From Variovorax guangxiensis (GTDB lineage Bacteria > Pseudomonadota > Gammaproteobacteria > Burkholderiales > Burkholderiaceae_C), in contig NZ_RXFT01000009.1 of assembly GCF_003952165.1 (NCBI RefSeq), positions 248,001-312,000 of the forward strand: 64,000 nt of DNA, given 5' to 3'. Numbering within the stretch: position 1 is the stretch's first letter; each line of letters begins with the position of its first letter. Made by a program: the position numbers and the translations under genes. The notes beneath the pieces are model-generated. The model saw only the letters and a list, made by a program, of their open reading frames with translations, ran no database searches and had not been told where the DNA came from. Positions 8,498 to 18,233 of this stretch are shown here, in pieces.

Positions 8498-9164
8498 TCG
8501 GAGTGTCTCCCGGAGGATTCTTTTTCAGTTGAAACGCGGGCACCACGCCCGGATCGGGCCGGCCGCTGAAGATGCGGGCCACGCGGGCGAACAGCGCCTT
8601 GAGGAAACGCCAGCTCTTGCGGATGAGCCACACGCTCGCCACCAGCACCAGCACGAACAGCACGAGAAAGACGAAGGGATGCGCCACCGCGAGCCACAGC
8701 CCCGCGGGCACCATGGTGTCTTCCGCCAGCGAGGCGCCGACGTTCGAGAACGGCTCGGGCGAGGTGTTGATGGCCGCGCGCGTCGTGGCCTTGGCCGCAT
8801 GCGCCGTGGCCGCGAAGCTGCCGCCCAGCAGCGCCGCCACGATGGCCATCACGCCGTGGTCCACGCCGAACACGCTGGCCGCGAGCGCCGCGCCCGCCGG
8901 GATGCGGATGGCCGTGTGCACGACGTCCCACAGCGAATCGAGGCCCGGGATCTTGTCGGCGAAGAATTCGATGAACACCATGAAGCCGCTGGCCGCGATC
9001 ACCACCGGATGGGCCAGCATCTGCAGCCCGCCGGGCAACGGCACCCAGCCGAAGTAGCCGGCCAGGCCCGTCAGCAGCACGACCAGGTAGAGCCGCACGC
9101 CGCTGGCCCAGCCGATGGCGGCGGCCAGCGCGAGCAGCTGCGGCATGTCGAGGCTGGTGTTCAT
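8490..9164 (-). CDS. DUF4126 family membrane protein inside the liu operon
   Basis: 224 residues from the ATG at 9164, which has a strong ribosome site (GGAGG); an upstream in-frame ATG lies inside liuC. It is hydrophobic, with about five membrane segments (YLVVLLTGLAGYFGWVPLP, VVIAASGFMVFIEFF, FVFLVLFVLVLVASVWLI). The motif ADKIPGLDSLWDVVHT is typical of DUF4126. There is no known activity. It sits 25 bp after liuC and overlaps liuD, so it is co-transcribed with leucine catabolism. A transport or membrane-support role is only a guess. Confidence 0.88.
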   Translation of the reverse strand: MNTSLDMPQLLALAAAIGWASGVRLYLVVLLTGLAGYFGWVPLPGGLQMLAHPVVIAASGFMVFIEFFADKIPGLDSLWDVVHTAIRIPAGAALAASVFGVDHGVMAIVAALLGGSFAATAHAAKATTRAAINTSPEPFSNVGASLAEDTMVPAGLWLAVAHPFVFLVLFVLVLVASVWLIRKSWRFLKALFARVARIFSGRPDPGVVPAFQLKKNPPGDTPNV

Positions 9165-9189
9165 GGCGCGACCTCCGGAGGATGGGTCT

Positions 9190-9990
9190 TCAGGACTTGC
9201 TCGCTTCGAGCCACGAGGGCTTGCGCTTCTGAAGGAAGGCCTGCACGCCCTCGCGGCCTTCATCGCTGGCGCGGATGTCCGCGATGCCTTCGACCGTCTG
9301 CGCGATCAGCGCGTCGTCGATCTCACGGCCCGCCACGTCGGCGATCAGCTTCTTGCAGGCGCGCACTGCCGCCGGGCTCGCACCGGTCAGCGCCTTCAGC
9401 AGTTCGTCGACCTTCGCGTCGAGCGAGTCGGCGGCCACCACCTCGTGCACGAAGCCGATGCGATGCGCCTCCGCCGCGGTGAAGCGCTCTGCCGTGAGGA
9501 AGTAGCGCTGCGAGGCGCGCGTGCCCATCGCGCGCAGCACGTAGGGGCTGATGGTCGCGGGCACGAGGCCGATCTTCACTTCGCTCAGGCAGTACCAGGC
9601 GGTGTCCACGCTCACGGCCATGTCGCAGGCCGCCACCAGCCCCATGCCGCCCGCGTACACGTCGCCCTGCACGCGCGCGATGGTGGGCTTCGGGCACTCG
9701 GCGATGGTGCGCAACATTTCGGCGAGCTTGCCCGCGTCGGCGATGTTCTCGTCGCGCGTGTAGTCGGCCATGCGGCGCATCCAGTTGAGGTTCGCGCCCG
9801 CGCAGAAGGCCGGCCCGTTCGCGCCCAGCACGATGGCCTTGACCTGCGGCGCGGCGCCGGCTTCGGCGAAGGCTCGCGTGAGTTCGGCGATGACGACGTC
9901 GTCGAAGGCGTTGCGCGCATCGGGCTGGTCGAGCCAGACGCGGGCGATGGCGCCGTCGAGGCTCAGCTGGAGCTTGGTGTATTCGCTCAT
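9190..9990 (-). CDS. liuC: Enoyl-CoA hydratase/isomerase family, probable methylglutaconyl-CoA hydratase
   Basis: 266 residues with the crotonase fold. The oxyanion-hole segments are GPAFCAGANLNWMRRMADY and QGDVYAGGMGLVAACDMA. The ANLNWMRRM sequence is characteristic of methylglutaconyl-CoA hydratases. The enzyme hydrates 3-methylglutaconyl-CoA to HMG-CoA. It lies 10 bp downstream of liuB and 25 bp upstream of the DUF4126 gene, which fits the liu pathway order. Confidence 0.92.
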   Translation of the reverse strand: MSEYTKLQLSLDGAIARVWLDQPDARNAFDDVVIAELTRAFAEAGAAPQVKAIVLGANGPAFCAGANLNWMRRMADYTRDENIADAGKLAEMLRTIAECPKPTIARVQGDVYAGGMGLVAACDMAVSVDTAWYCLSEVKIGLVPATISPYVLRAMGTRASQRYFLTAERFTAAEAHRIGFVHEVVAADSLDAKVDELLKALTGASPAAVRACKKLIADVAGREIDDALIAQTVEGIADIRASDEGREGVQAFLQKRKPSWLEASKS

Positions 9991-10000
9991 GCCAGGCTCC

Positions 10001-11623
10001 TCACATCCGGAAGATGCCGAACTTCGGCTCCGGCACCGGCGCGTTGCGCGCGGCCGCCAGGCCCAGTGCCAGCACGCGGCGCGTGTCGGCCGGATCGATG
10101 ATGCCGTCGTCCCACAGCCGCGCGGTGGCGTAGTAGGGGTGGCCCTGGTCTTCGTACTGCTGGCGGATCGGCGCCTTGAAGGCTTCTTCCTCTTCCTTGC
10201 TCCAGCTGCCGCCCTTGCCTTCGATGCCGTCGCGCTTCACGGTGGCGAGCACGCTCGCGGCCTGCTCGCCGCCCATCACGCTGATGCGCGCGTTGGGCCA
10301 CATCCAGAGGAAGCGCGGGCTGTACGCGCGGCCGCACATGCCGTAGTTGCCGGCACCGAAGCTGCCGCCGATGATGATGGTGAACTTGGGCACGTTGGCG
10401 GTGGCCACGGCCGTCACCATCTTGGCGCCGTGGCGCGCGATGCCCTCGTTCTCGTACTTGCGGCCCACCATGAAGCCGGTGATGTTCTGCAGGAACACCA
10501 GCGGAGTCTTGCGCTGGCAGCACAGCTCGATGAAGTGCGCGCCCTTCTGCGCCGATTCGGAGAACAGGATGCCGTTGTTGGCGACGATGCCCACGGGCAT
10601 GCCCTCGATCTCGGCGAAGCCGCACACCAGCGTGGCGCCAAAGCGCGCCTTGAACTCGTGGAACTCGCTGCCGTCGACGATGCGCGCGATGATCTCGCGC
10701 ACGTCGAAGGGCTTGCGCGTGTCGGTGGGGATCACGCCGTAGAGCTCCTCGCTCGGGTACGCCGGCTCGCGCACCTCGCCGCCCGCCGGGGCCTCGGCAG
10801 CCTTGGCGTTGAGGTTCGCCACCGCCGAGCGCGCGAGCGCCAGCGCATGCAGGTCGTTCTGCGCAAGATGGTCGGCCACGCCGGAAAGGCGCGTGTGCAC
10901 GTCGCCGCCGCCCAGGTCTTCCGCCGTCACCACCTCGCCCGTGGCCGCTTTCACCAGCGGCGGACCGCCCAGGAAGATGGTGCCCTGGTTCTTCACGATG
11001 ATCGATTCGTCGCTCATCGCCGGCACGTAGGCGCCACCGGCCGTGCACGAGCCCATCACCACCGCGATCTGCGGGATGCCCTGGGCGCTCATGTTGGCCT
11101 GGTTGTAGAAGATGCGGCCGAAGTGCTCGCGGTCGGGAAACACCTCGTCCTGGTTCGGCAGGTTGGCGCCGCCCGAGTCGACCAGGTAGATGCACGGCAG
11201 GCGGTTCTGCTCGGCGATCTCCTGCGCGCGCAGGTGCTTCTTGACCGTCATCGGGTAGTAGGTGCCGCCCTTCACCGTGGCGTCGTTGCATACGATCATG
11301 CAGTCCACGCCGTTGACGCGGCCGATGCCCGCGATGATGCCGGCGCCCGGCGCCGATTCCACGCCCTTGCCGTCGAGGTACATCGCATGCGCGGCCAGCG
11401 GCGCGATCTCGAGGAAGGGCGTGCCCGGGTCGAGCAGTTCGGCCACGCGGTCGCGCGGCAGCAGCTTGCCGCGCGCCGTGTGCTTGGCGCGCGCGGCCTC
11501 GCCGCCGCCCTGCTCCACTTTCGCGAACTGCGCGCGCAGGTCGTCGACCAGTGCGCGCATGGCTGCGGCGTTGGCCTGGAAGTCGGCCGAGCGGGCATTG
11601 AGTTTGGTTTCGAGTTGGGTCAT
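10001..11623 (-). CDS. liuB: Methylcrotonyl-CoA carboxylase, carboxyltransferase beta subunit
   Basis: 540 residues from the ATG at 11623 ([16 protein letters not shown]); an in-frame ATG 45 bp earlier lies in the repeat region and is less likely. Two crotonase-like carboxyltransferase lobes are present, with [29 protein letters not shown] and [19 protein letters not shown]. It transfers CO2 from biotin on LiuD to 3-methylcrotonyl-CoA. The length is close to the usual 535. Confidence 0.95.
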   Translation of the reverse strand: MTQLETKLNARSADFQANAAAMRALVDDLRAQFAKVEQGGGEAARAKHTARGKLLPRDRVAELLDPGTPFLEIAPLAAHAMYLDGKGVESAPGAGIIAGIGRVNGVDCMIVCNDATVKGGTYYPMTVKKHLRAQEIAEQNRLPCIYLVDSGGANLPNQDEVFPDREHFGRIFYNQANMSAQGIPQIAVVMGSCTAGGAYVPAMSDESIIVKNQGTIFLGGPPLVKAATGEVVTAEDLGGGDVHTRLSGVADHLAQNDLHALALARSAVANLNAKAAEAPAGGEVREPAYPSEELYGVIPTDTRKPFDVREIIARIVDGSEFHEFKARFGATLVCGFAEIEGMPVGIVANNGILFSESAQKGAHFIELCCQRKTPLVFLQNITGFMVGRKYENEGIARHGAKMVTAVATANVPKFTIIIGGSFGAGNYGMCGRAYSPRFLWMWPNARISVMGGEQAASVLATVKRDGIEGKGGSWSKEEEEAFKAPIRQQYEDQGHPYYATARLWDDGIIDPADTRRVLALGLAAARNAPVPEPKFGIFRM

Positions 11624-11649
11624 GGGTATTCGGAATTCGGAAGCGGGAA

Positions 11650-11758
11650 CCGAACGCAGAGGGCGCAAAGGTTTCGCAAAGGTCGCAAAAGAAAACCTTC
11701 AAACAGGATGATGTCCCTCTGCGACTTCTGCGTACCTTTGTCCTTCTTCTGCGTTCGG
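11650..11758. repeat. Imperfect inverted-repeat element between liuB and the acyl-CoA synthetase gene
   Basis: The ends CCGAACGCAGA (11650-11660) and TCTGCGTTCGG (11748-11758) are perfectly complementary. The left half has three CGCAAA-containing units (GCGCAAAGG, TCGCAAAGG, TCGCAAAAG). The right half has the matching CTCTGCGAC, TTCTGCGT and CCTTTG. It fills most of the 152-bp gap inside the liu operon. It looks like a small non-coding dispersed repeat and could modulate expression of the downstream genes. Confidence 0.65.
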
Positions 11759-11775
11759 CTGTTCATGGACGGCCT

Positions 11776-13452
<1,677 letters not shown>

Positions 13453-13485
13453 GCTCATTTCCTTCCTTGTCTCCTTCGTCCGGCA

Positions 13486-13504
13486 CCTTCCCCGCTGGGG
13501 AAGG
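13486..13504. repeat. Single REP-like hairpin
   Basis: CCTTCCCC-GCT-GGGGAAGG lies in the 63-bp gap between liuA and the synthetase gene. It resembles the left hairpin of the bipartite element at 1000-1101 and is probably a solo unit. A role as an mRNA processing or stability site inside the operon is possible. Confidence 0.55.
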
Positions 13505-13515
13505 CGCAAAACATC

Positions 13516-14688
13516 CTAGGCCGTTTCGGAGAAGAGCTCGCGCCCGATCAGCATGCGCCGAATCTCGCTCGTGCCGGCGCCGATCTCGTACAGCTTCGCG
13601 TCGCGCCACAGCCGCTCGACCGGGAATTCCTTGGTGTAGCCCACGCCGCCCAGCGTCTGGATCGCCTCGCCGGCCATCCAGGTCGCCTTCTCGGCCGAGT
13701 ACAGGATCGCGCCCGCCGCGTCCTTGCGGAAGGTGCGCGCATGGTCGTTGCGGTCGCAGGCCTTGCCAACCGCGTACACGTAGGCGCGCGTGGCCTGCCA
13801 GGTCGAGTACATGTCGGCGATCTTGCCCTGCATCAGCTGGAACTCGCCGATGCTCTGGCCGAACTGCTTGCGCTCGTGGATGTAGGGAATCACCGCGTCC
13901 ATGCAGGCGGCCATGATGCCCAGCGGGCCGCCGGAGAGCACGGCGCGCTCGTAGTCGAGGCCGCTCATCAGCACCTTGGCGCCCATGCCTTCGCCGCCGA
14001 GCACGTTCTCTTGCGGCACTTCGCAGTTGTCGAAGAACAGCGGATAGGTGTTGGAGCCGCGCATACCCAGCTTGTCGAGCTTGGTGCCGGCCGAGAAGCC
14101 CTTGAAGCTCTTCTCGACGATGAAGGCCGTCATGCCGCGCGCGCCCATCTCGGGCTCGGTCTTGGCGTAGATCACCAGCGTGTCGGCGTCGCCGCCGTTG
14201 GTGATCCACATCTTGCCGCCGTTGAGCACGTAGTAGCCGTCCTTCTTCTCGGCCTTGAGCTTCATGCTCACCACGTCGGAGCCGGCGTTGGGCTCGCTCA
14301 TGGCCAGCGCGCCCACGTGTTCGCCGCTCACCAGCTTGGGCAGGTACTTCTTCTTCTGCGCGTCGTTGCCGTTGCGGTGGATCTGGTTCACGCACAGGTT
14401 GGAGTGCGCGCCGTACGACAGGCCCACCGAGGCCGATGCGCGCGAGACCTCTTCCATGGCCACGATGTGGGCCAGGTAGCCCAGCTCGGTGCCGCCGTAT
14501 TCCTCCTTCACCGTCATGCCGTGCAGGCCGAGGTCGCCGAGCTTCTTCCAGAGGTCGTGCGGGAACAGGTTGTCGCGGTCGATGTCGGCGGCGCGGGGGG
14601 CGATCTCGTTGGCGGCGAAGTCCTGGATCGCGCTGCGCAGCGAGTCGATGGTCTCGCCCAGGTCGAAGTTCAGGCCGGGATCGTGCAT
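13516..14688 (-). CDS. liuA: Isovaleryl-CoA dehydrogenase
   Basis: 390 residues, acyl-CoA dehydrogenase fold, FAD enzyme. [17 protein letters not shown] and [15 protein letters not shown] mark the flavin domain. The segment [13 protein letters not shown] (Glu about 247) is the isovaleryl-CoA dehydrogenase-specific position of the catalytic base. The C-terminal position used by most other family members reads [12 protein letters not shown]. It oxidises isovaleryl-CoA to 3-methylcrotonyl-CoA. It is the first gene of the operon and is divergent from an AraC regulator. Confidence 0.95.
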   Translation of the reverse strand: MHDPGLNFDLGETIDSLRSAIQDFAANEIAPRAADIDRDNLFPHDLWKKLGDLGLHGMTVKEEYGGTELGYLAHIVAMEEVSRASASVGLSYGAHSNLCVNQIHRNGNDAQKKKYLPKLVSGEHVGALAMSEPNAGSDVVSMKLKAEKKDGYYVLNGGKMWITNGGDADTLVIYAKTEPEMGARGMTAFIVEKSFKGFSAGTKLDKLGMRGSNTYPLFFDNCEVPQENVLGGEGMGAKVLMSGLDYERAVLSGGPLGIMAACMDAVIPYIHERKQFGQSIGEFQLMQGKIADMYSTWQATRAYVYAVGKACDRNDHARTFRKDAAGAILYSAEKATWMAGEAIQTLGGVGYTKEFPVERLWRDAKLYEIGAGTSEIRRMLIGRELFSETA

Positions 14689-14779
14689 GGGTTTTGTCTC
14701 CTCTGAGGTCGGCGCGCAGAGCTACCCGCGCGGAATGGCGCTTGCTTGAAAGTCCGCAGCTTACGCTTCGCTGCGCCTC

Positions 14780-14812
14780 AATTGGCGCCACAATGGTTGC
14801 AAATTGCGCCAC
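14780..14812. promoter_or_regulatory. Direct repeat in the liuA-araC divergent region, candidate AraC-type operator
   Basis: AATTGGCGCCAC (14780-14791) and AATTGCGCCAC (14802-14812) repeat the core GCGCCAC exactly 21 bp apart, two helical turns. That is the layout AraC-family dimers usually bind. The repeats lie 18-50 bp upstream of the AraC start and about 90 bp upstream of liuA. The role is inferred from spacing and place. Confidence 0.5.
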
Positions 14813-14829
14813 GACCCGCCGCCCAAGCC

Positions 14830-15858
14830 ATGTCCCCCCCGTCGTTCCTCCGCCCCACCCGCGCCGTCACGCCGATGGCCTTCGTGAGAGCCATCGTGCA
14901 GGCCTACGAGCGCTACGGCAAGGACCCAGCGGAGGCACTGAGGGTGGCACAGATCACGCCGCGCGAACTGGCCCGGCCGGGCGCGCGGGTGACGGCGGCG
15001 CAGTTCGAGGCGCTGTCGAGCCACGCCATGCAGGAACTCGACGACGAAACGCTCGGCTGGTTCTCCCGGCGCCTGCCCTGGGGCAGCTACGGCATGCTGT
15101 GCCGTGCCTCGCTGAGTTCGCCCAACCTGGGCGTGGCCCTCAAGCGCTGGTGCCGCCACCACCGGCTGCTGACCGACGACATCGGCCTGTCGCTCGACGT
15201 GGCCGGCGGCGTGGCCACATTGCGCATCGCCGAGAACCGCCCGCTCGAGGACGCCTTCCGCGAGTTCTGCCTGGTGACCATCCTGCGCTTCGTGCATGGC
15301 TACATGTGCTGGGCCATCGACTCGCGCATCTCGCTGCGCCATGCGGCCTTTCCGTTCGCCGCGCCCCCGCACAGCGACGCTTATCCGCTGATGTTCGCAC
15401 CCGACGTGCGCTTCGGCGCGCCGCAGGCCGGCATCGCCTTCGACGAGCGCTACCTTGCCCTGCCGCTGCAGCGCGACGAACGCGCGCTGCGTGCCATGCT
15501 CAAGCGCGCGCTGCCGCTCACCATCCTGCAATACCGCCGCGATCGCCTGCTGGGCCAGCGCGTGCGCGAACTGCTGCGCTCGCGCACCAACGAGGCCACC
15601 ACCGCCGAGGCGCTCGCCGCGCTGCTCAACGTGTCGGGCCGCACGCTGCATCGGCAGTTGCACGAGGAAGGCACCTCGCTGCAGGCGCTGAAGAACGAGG
15701 TGCGCCACGAGATGGCCGTGGATCAATTGCGCCGGACCAACCGCCCCATCAAGCAGGTCGCGCTGGCCGTGGGCTTTCGCAACGAGAAGAGCTTTTCGCG
15801 CGCCTTCCAGCAATGGACTGGGCAGGCGCCGCGCGACTTCAGGCAGCGGGACAAATAG
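14830..15858 (+). CDS. AraC family transcriptional regulator next to the liu operon
   Basis: 342 residues from ATG 14830 (MSPPSFLRPTRAVTPM); an upstream in-frame ATG would run through the putative operator. The N-terminal ligand domain is of the OruR/ArgR-like 'arabinose-binding' type (about 20-205). The C-terminal double HTH (about 245-340) has LNVSGRTLHRQLHEEGTSL and VALAVGFRNEKSFSRAFQQW. It is divergent from liuA and probably controls the leucine/isovalerate operon. A separate LiuR-like MerR regulator sits at 22.5 kb, so control may be shared. Confidence 0.9.
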   Translation: MSPPSFLRPTRAVTPMAFVRAIVQAYERYGKDPAEALRVAQITPRELARPGARVTAAQFEALSSHAMQELDDETLGWFSRRLPWGSYGMLCRASLSSPNLGVALKRWCRHHRLLTDDIGLSLDVAGGVATLRIAENRPLEDAFREFCLVTILRFVHGYMCWAIDSRISLRHAAFPFAAPPHSDAYPLMFAPDVRFGAPQAGIAFDERYLALPLQRDERALRAMLKRALPLTILQYRRDRLLGQRVRELLRSRTNEATTAEALAALLNVSGRTLHRQLHEEGTSLQALKNEVRHEMAVDQLRRTNRPIKQVALAVGFRNEKSFSRAFQQWTGQAPRDFRQRDK

Positions 15859-15879
15859 GCGCTGCGTTCGGATGCGGGG

Positions 15880-16353
15880 TCAGCCGGCCCGCGCCCGCAG
15901 TGGATGCTCTTCGCGCAGCAGTGCCTCGAGCGCCGAGACCTGCCAGGCGAACTCCTCGGCGAAAGCCTCGGGATCGGTGATCGCATAGGCGCCGTATGCA
16001 TAGACGGTTGCGTAGGCCGCGTACTCCGCGGCCTGCAGTGCGCGGCCGGCAACCGCCTGGAACACCGCATAGGTCGCCGAGACTGCCGCATGGGCCGTTC
16101 CGTCGATGGAGCGGGAACCCGGATGGCTTCCTGCCACCACAGCCATCCGCTGTTCGGCCAATGCCAGAGCGGCGGAGTTGATCTTGCCTTCGAGGAATGC
16201 GCCCAGCGTGTCCAGCCCTTCCAGGGCCTCCGGCGACTCCAGCAGGTGCCGCACACGCTGCACGCACGTGAAGCCGAAACGCAGCCGCGGCAGCCGCCGC
16301 GCTTCCGAGCCGAGATCGGCCGTCTTCGCGAGCTGATGCAGTTCGGAGTTCAT
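15880..16353 (-). CDS. Alanine-rich protein, possibly Imm5-type immunity protein
   Basis: 157 residues from ATG 16353 (MNSELHQLAK). It is helical and rich in Ala, with RFGFTCVQRVRHLLESPE near the start. A stretch of AAEYAAYATVYAYGAYAI type sits in the second half. This pattern resembles the polymorphic-toxin immunity family Imm5, but the match is by eye only. No toxin gene is adjacent. It is convergent with the AraC gene and 46 bp downstream of the thioredoxin gene. Confidence 0.55.
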   Translation of the reverse strand: MNSELHQLAKTADLGSEARRLPRLRFGFTCVQRVRHLLESPEALEGLDTLGAFLEGKINSAALALAEQRMAVVAGSHPGSRSIDGTAHAAVSATYAVFQAVAGRALQAAEYAAYATVYAYGAYAITDPEAFAEEFAWQVSALEALLREEHPLRARAG

Positions 16354-16399
16354 GGGTTCGCGGCGCTGCACCGATGGGCAGGCACCATGCCGGGAGCGG

Positions 16400-16726
16400 T
16401 CAGGCCGGCCGATCGATCAGCGCCAGCGCGTCGGCGATGGACTTGCTGTCCTCCGGCCGCACCAGCTTCGCGACTTCCTTGCCGTCGCGCATGAACACCA
16501 GCGTGGGCCACAGCCGCACGTTGAACGAGCGGCCCAGCGGGCGGCCGCTGCCGTCTTCCACCTTGATGCGGCGCACGTTCGGGAACTGGGCGAATGCTTC
16601 GGTGATGTTCGGCTGCGCGGCCTTGCAGATGCCGCACCAGTTGGTGCCGAACTCGACCACGGCGGGACCGGTGAGCGCGTCGATCTCGCTGCGCTCGGGC
16701 TGCTCGGTTTTGTATTCGGAGGTCAT
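16400..16726 (-). CDS. Thioredoxin-family protein
   Basis: 108 residues with the redox motif WCGIC (Cys31 and Cys34) in EFGTNWCGICKAAQPN and the cis-Pro segment LWPTLVFMRDG. The active site is WCGIC rather than WCGPC. No signal peptide is seen, so it is cytoplasmic. It lies alone between the HAD hydrolase and the possible immunity gene. The partner protein is unknown. Confidence 0.9.
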   Translation of the reverse strand: MTSEYKTEQPERSEIDALTGPAVVEFGTNWCGICKAAQPNITEAFAQFPNVRRIKVEDGSGRPLGRSFNVRLWPTLVFMRDGKEVAKLVRPEDSKSIADALALIDRPA

Positions 16727-16812
16727 GGATGTGCTTGTTTCCTTCCTGCCTGCCTTCGGCTCGGGGTTGGCTCGGGGGGTGCCCGGGCTTCCTCCTGCAT
16801 TCCAACAGAAAC

Positions 16813-17505
16813 TCAGGCCGCCTGCAGCCCGTAGCCCGAAAGCAGCGCGGGCAATTCGGCCATGTCGCTGAACACCCTCACCGCGCCCACGCTCAACAAT
16901 GGGCCCGGGCCGCTATGGCCCGACTCGCCCGTGCTGTAGCCGAACACCGTCGCGCCCGCCGCCACGCCGGCCATCGCGCCGGTGACGGTGTCTTCCACGA
17001 TGGCGCAGCGCCTGGGGTCCACGCCCAGCGCCTTGGCCGCCGCGAGGTACACATCGGGATGCGGCTTGGAGCGCGGCATCTCGTGGCCGCTGAAGATGCG
17101 GCCCTGGAAAAAGTCGAGCAGGCCGACCTTGGCGAGCTGCAGTTCGACCTTGTGGCGGTCGGCGCCGGAGGCGCAGGCGATGCGGCCGGCGAGCATGGCG
17201 TGGATTTCGCGGATGGCTTCAGGAGCACGCGGAATGGCGACAAGATCGCGTTCCAGTGCCTCGTTGCGGCGAGCGCGGAAGTTCGCCAACCATTCGTCGG
17301 TGATCCGGAAGCCGGTCTTCGATTCGATCAGCGCGGCTTCGTCCTTCACCGCCTTGCCAGTGAAGGTGTTCATCGCTTCCTCTGTGCTGAGCTGCCAGCC
17401 CAGTTCGCCGAGCATGCCGGCGAGGACGCGGTTGGTGATGGGTTCGGAGTCGACCAGGACGCCGTCGCAATCGAATAGGACTGCTGAGAAGGGGAAAGGG
17501 GGCAT
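16813..17505 (-). CDS. HAD-superfamily hydrolase, beta-phosphoglucomutase-like
   Basis: 230 residues. Motif I is LFDCDGVLVDSEP (nucleophile Asp in DCDG), motif II is CASGADRHK, the motif III region is SKPHPDVYLAAAKALG, and motif IV is CAIVEDTVTG. A helical cap lies between motifs I and II. It is a cytoplasmic sugar-phosphate or nucleotide phosphatase; the substrate cannot be told. The gene starts just beside the structured inverted-repeat element. Confidence 0.9.
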   Translation of the reverse strand: MPPFPFSAVLFDCDGVLVDSEPITNRVLAGMLGELGWQLSTEEAMNTFTGKAVKDEAALIESKTGFRITDEWLANFRARRNEALERDLVAIPRAPEAIREIHAMLAGRIACASGADRHKVELQLAKVGLLDFFQGRIFSGHEMPRSKPHPDVYLAAAKALGVDPRRCAIVEDTVTGAMAGVAAGATVFGYSTGESGHSGPGPLLSVGAVRVFSDMAELPALLSGYGLQAA

Positions 17506-17558
17506 TGTGTTTTTTGGGCCTTTGGGTTGCCGTTGATGGTAGCAATCGGCTTTGGGGG

Positions 17559-17789
17559 TTTGCTTTCCGGGGCCGGGTCTCGGCCCGGCGGCCGACTGAC
17601 TTTCTTTTGCTTCGCCAAAAGAAAGTAAGCAAAGAAAAGGCGACCCTACTGTCTGCGTCCCTTCGCTTCGCTACGGGCAACCTGCGGTGCTCGACGTAGG
17701 AGGGGGTCCGCAGAACTCGCTTCGCTCAAACAGCTGCGGCCCTGATCCCTCCTACGTCTGCGCTCCTCGGCGCAGCCAGAAGGGATCTC
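17559..17789. repeat. Left arm of a large structured inverted repeat
   Basis: This is a non-coding arm of about 231 bp. Hairpins in order: GCCGGG-N6-CCCGGC (17572-17589); ACTTTCTTTTG-CTTCGC-CAAAAGAAAGT (17599-17626); a CCC..GGG hairpin near 17659-17677; a long stem GACGTAGGAGGG (17693-17704) with CCCTCCTACGTC (17747-17758), enclosing CCGCAG/CTGCGG; and CTGCGC-TCCTCG-GCGCAG (17758-17775). The right arm (17985-18217) carries the same series in inverse orientation. Open frames across it are chance products of the repeat. Confidence 0.85.
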
Positions 17790-17984
17790 CACGCGCCATC
17801 GCTGCGCTCGGCTTCTGAACAGCCTTGGACTGGCCTTCGCTTCGCTCGGCCAGGGATACAGGTTCAGAACTAGTCTTGACGGCGCCAGCAGCGCACGCAG
17901 CAACCTCACCGCCTCATTCCAAGCACGGCAGGCGCTAAGCGCCTGCCGTGCCTTGGGGGCCGAGCAACGCGATGGCCCGGGCAT
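17790..17984. other. Spacer of the structured inverted repeat, itself hairpin-rich
   Basis: This is 195 bp without a credible gene. It contains TTCTGAAC (17813-17820) paired with GTTCAGAA (17862-17869), enclosing CTGGCC/GGCCAG. It also contains a 14-bp perfect stem, GCACGGCAGGCGCT and its complement, around one base (17923-17951). The latter could act as a terminator or cruciform. Nothing here looks like a transposase or a coding region. Confidence 0.6.
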
Positions 17985-18217
17985 CTCCCCTCCCCTCTGG
18001 CTGCGCCGAGGAGCGCAGCGTTTCGCGGATCAGGGCTCGCAGCTGTCTGAGCGAAGCGAGTTCTGCGAGACCCCGCGAAACGCGAGCACCGCAGGTTGCC
18101 CGCAGCGAAGCGGAGGGTCGCAGACAGTGGGGTCGCCTTTCTTTTGCCTACTTTTCTTTGGCGAAGCAAAGAAAAGTAGGTCGGCCGCCGGGCCGAGACC
18201 CGGCCCCGGGAAGCAAA
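17985..18217. repeat. Right arm of the large structured inverted repeat
   Basis: This arm is the inverse-oriented relative of 17559-17789. It has CTGCGC-N6-GCGCAG (18001-18018), GCGTTTCGCGG (18018-18028) paired with CCGCGAAACGC (18073-18083) enclosing TCGCAG/CTGCGA, CTACTTTTCTTTG-GCGAAG-CAAAGAAAAGTAG (18148-18179), and GCCGGG-N6-CCCGGC (18187-18204). The long stems differ in sequence from those of the left arm yet remain perfectly paired. It ends 16 bp before the SDR stop codon, on that gene's downstream side. Confidence 0.85.
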
Positions 18218-18233
18218 CACCCAGCCCAAAAAC

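Noticed and set aside
17559-18217. Integron attC sites or a phage attachment site
   Set aside because: The hairpins lack the attC core sites (GTTRRRY and its partner), and no integrase, tRNA gene or cassette structure is nearby.
17559-18217. Insertion sequence or degraded transposon
   Set aside because: No transposase remnant or target-site duplication could be seen; the arms are hairpin series rather than simple terminal repeats.
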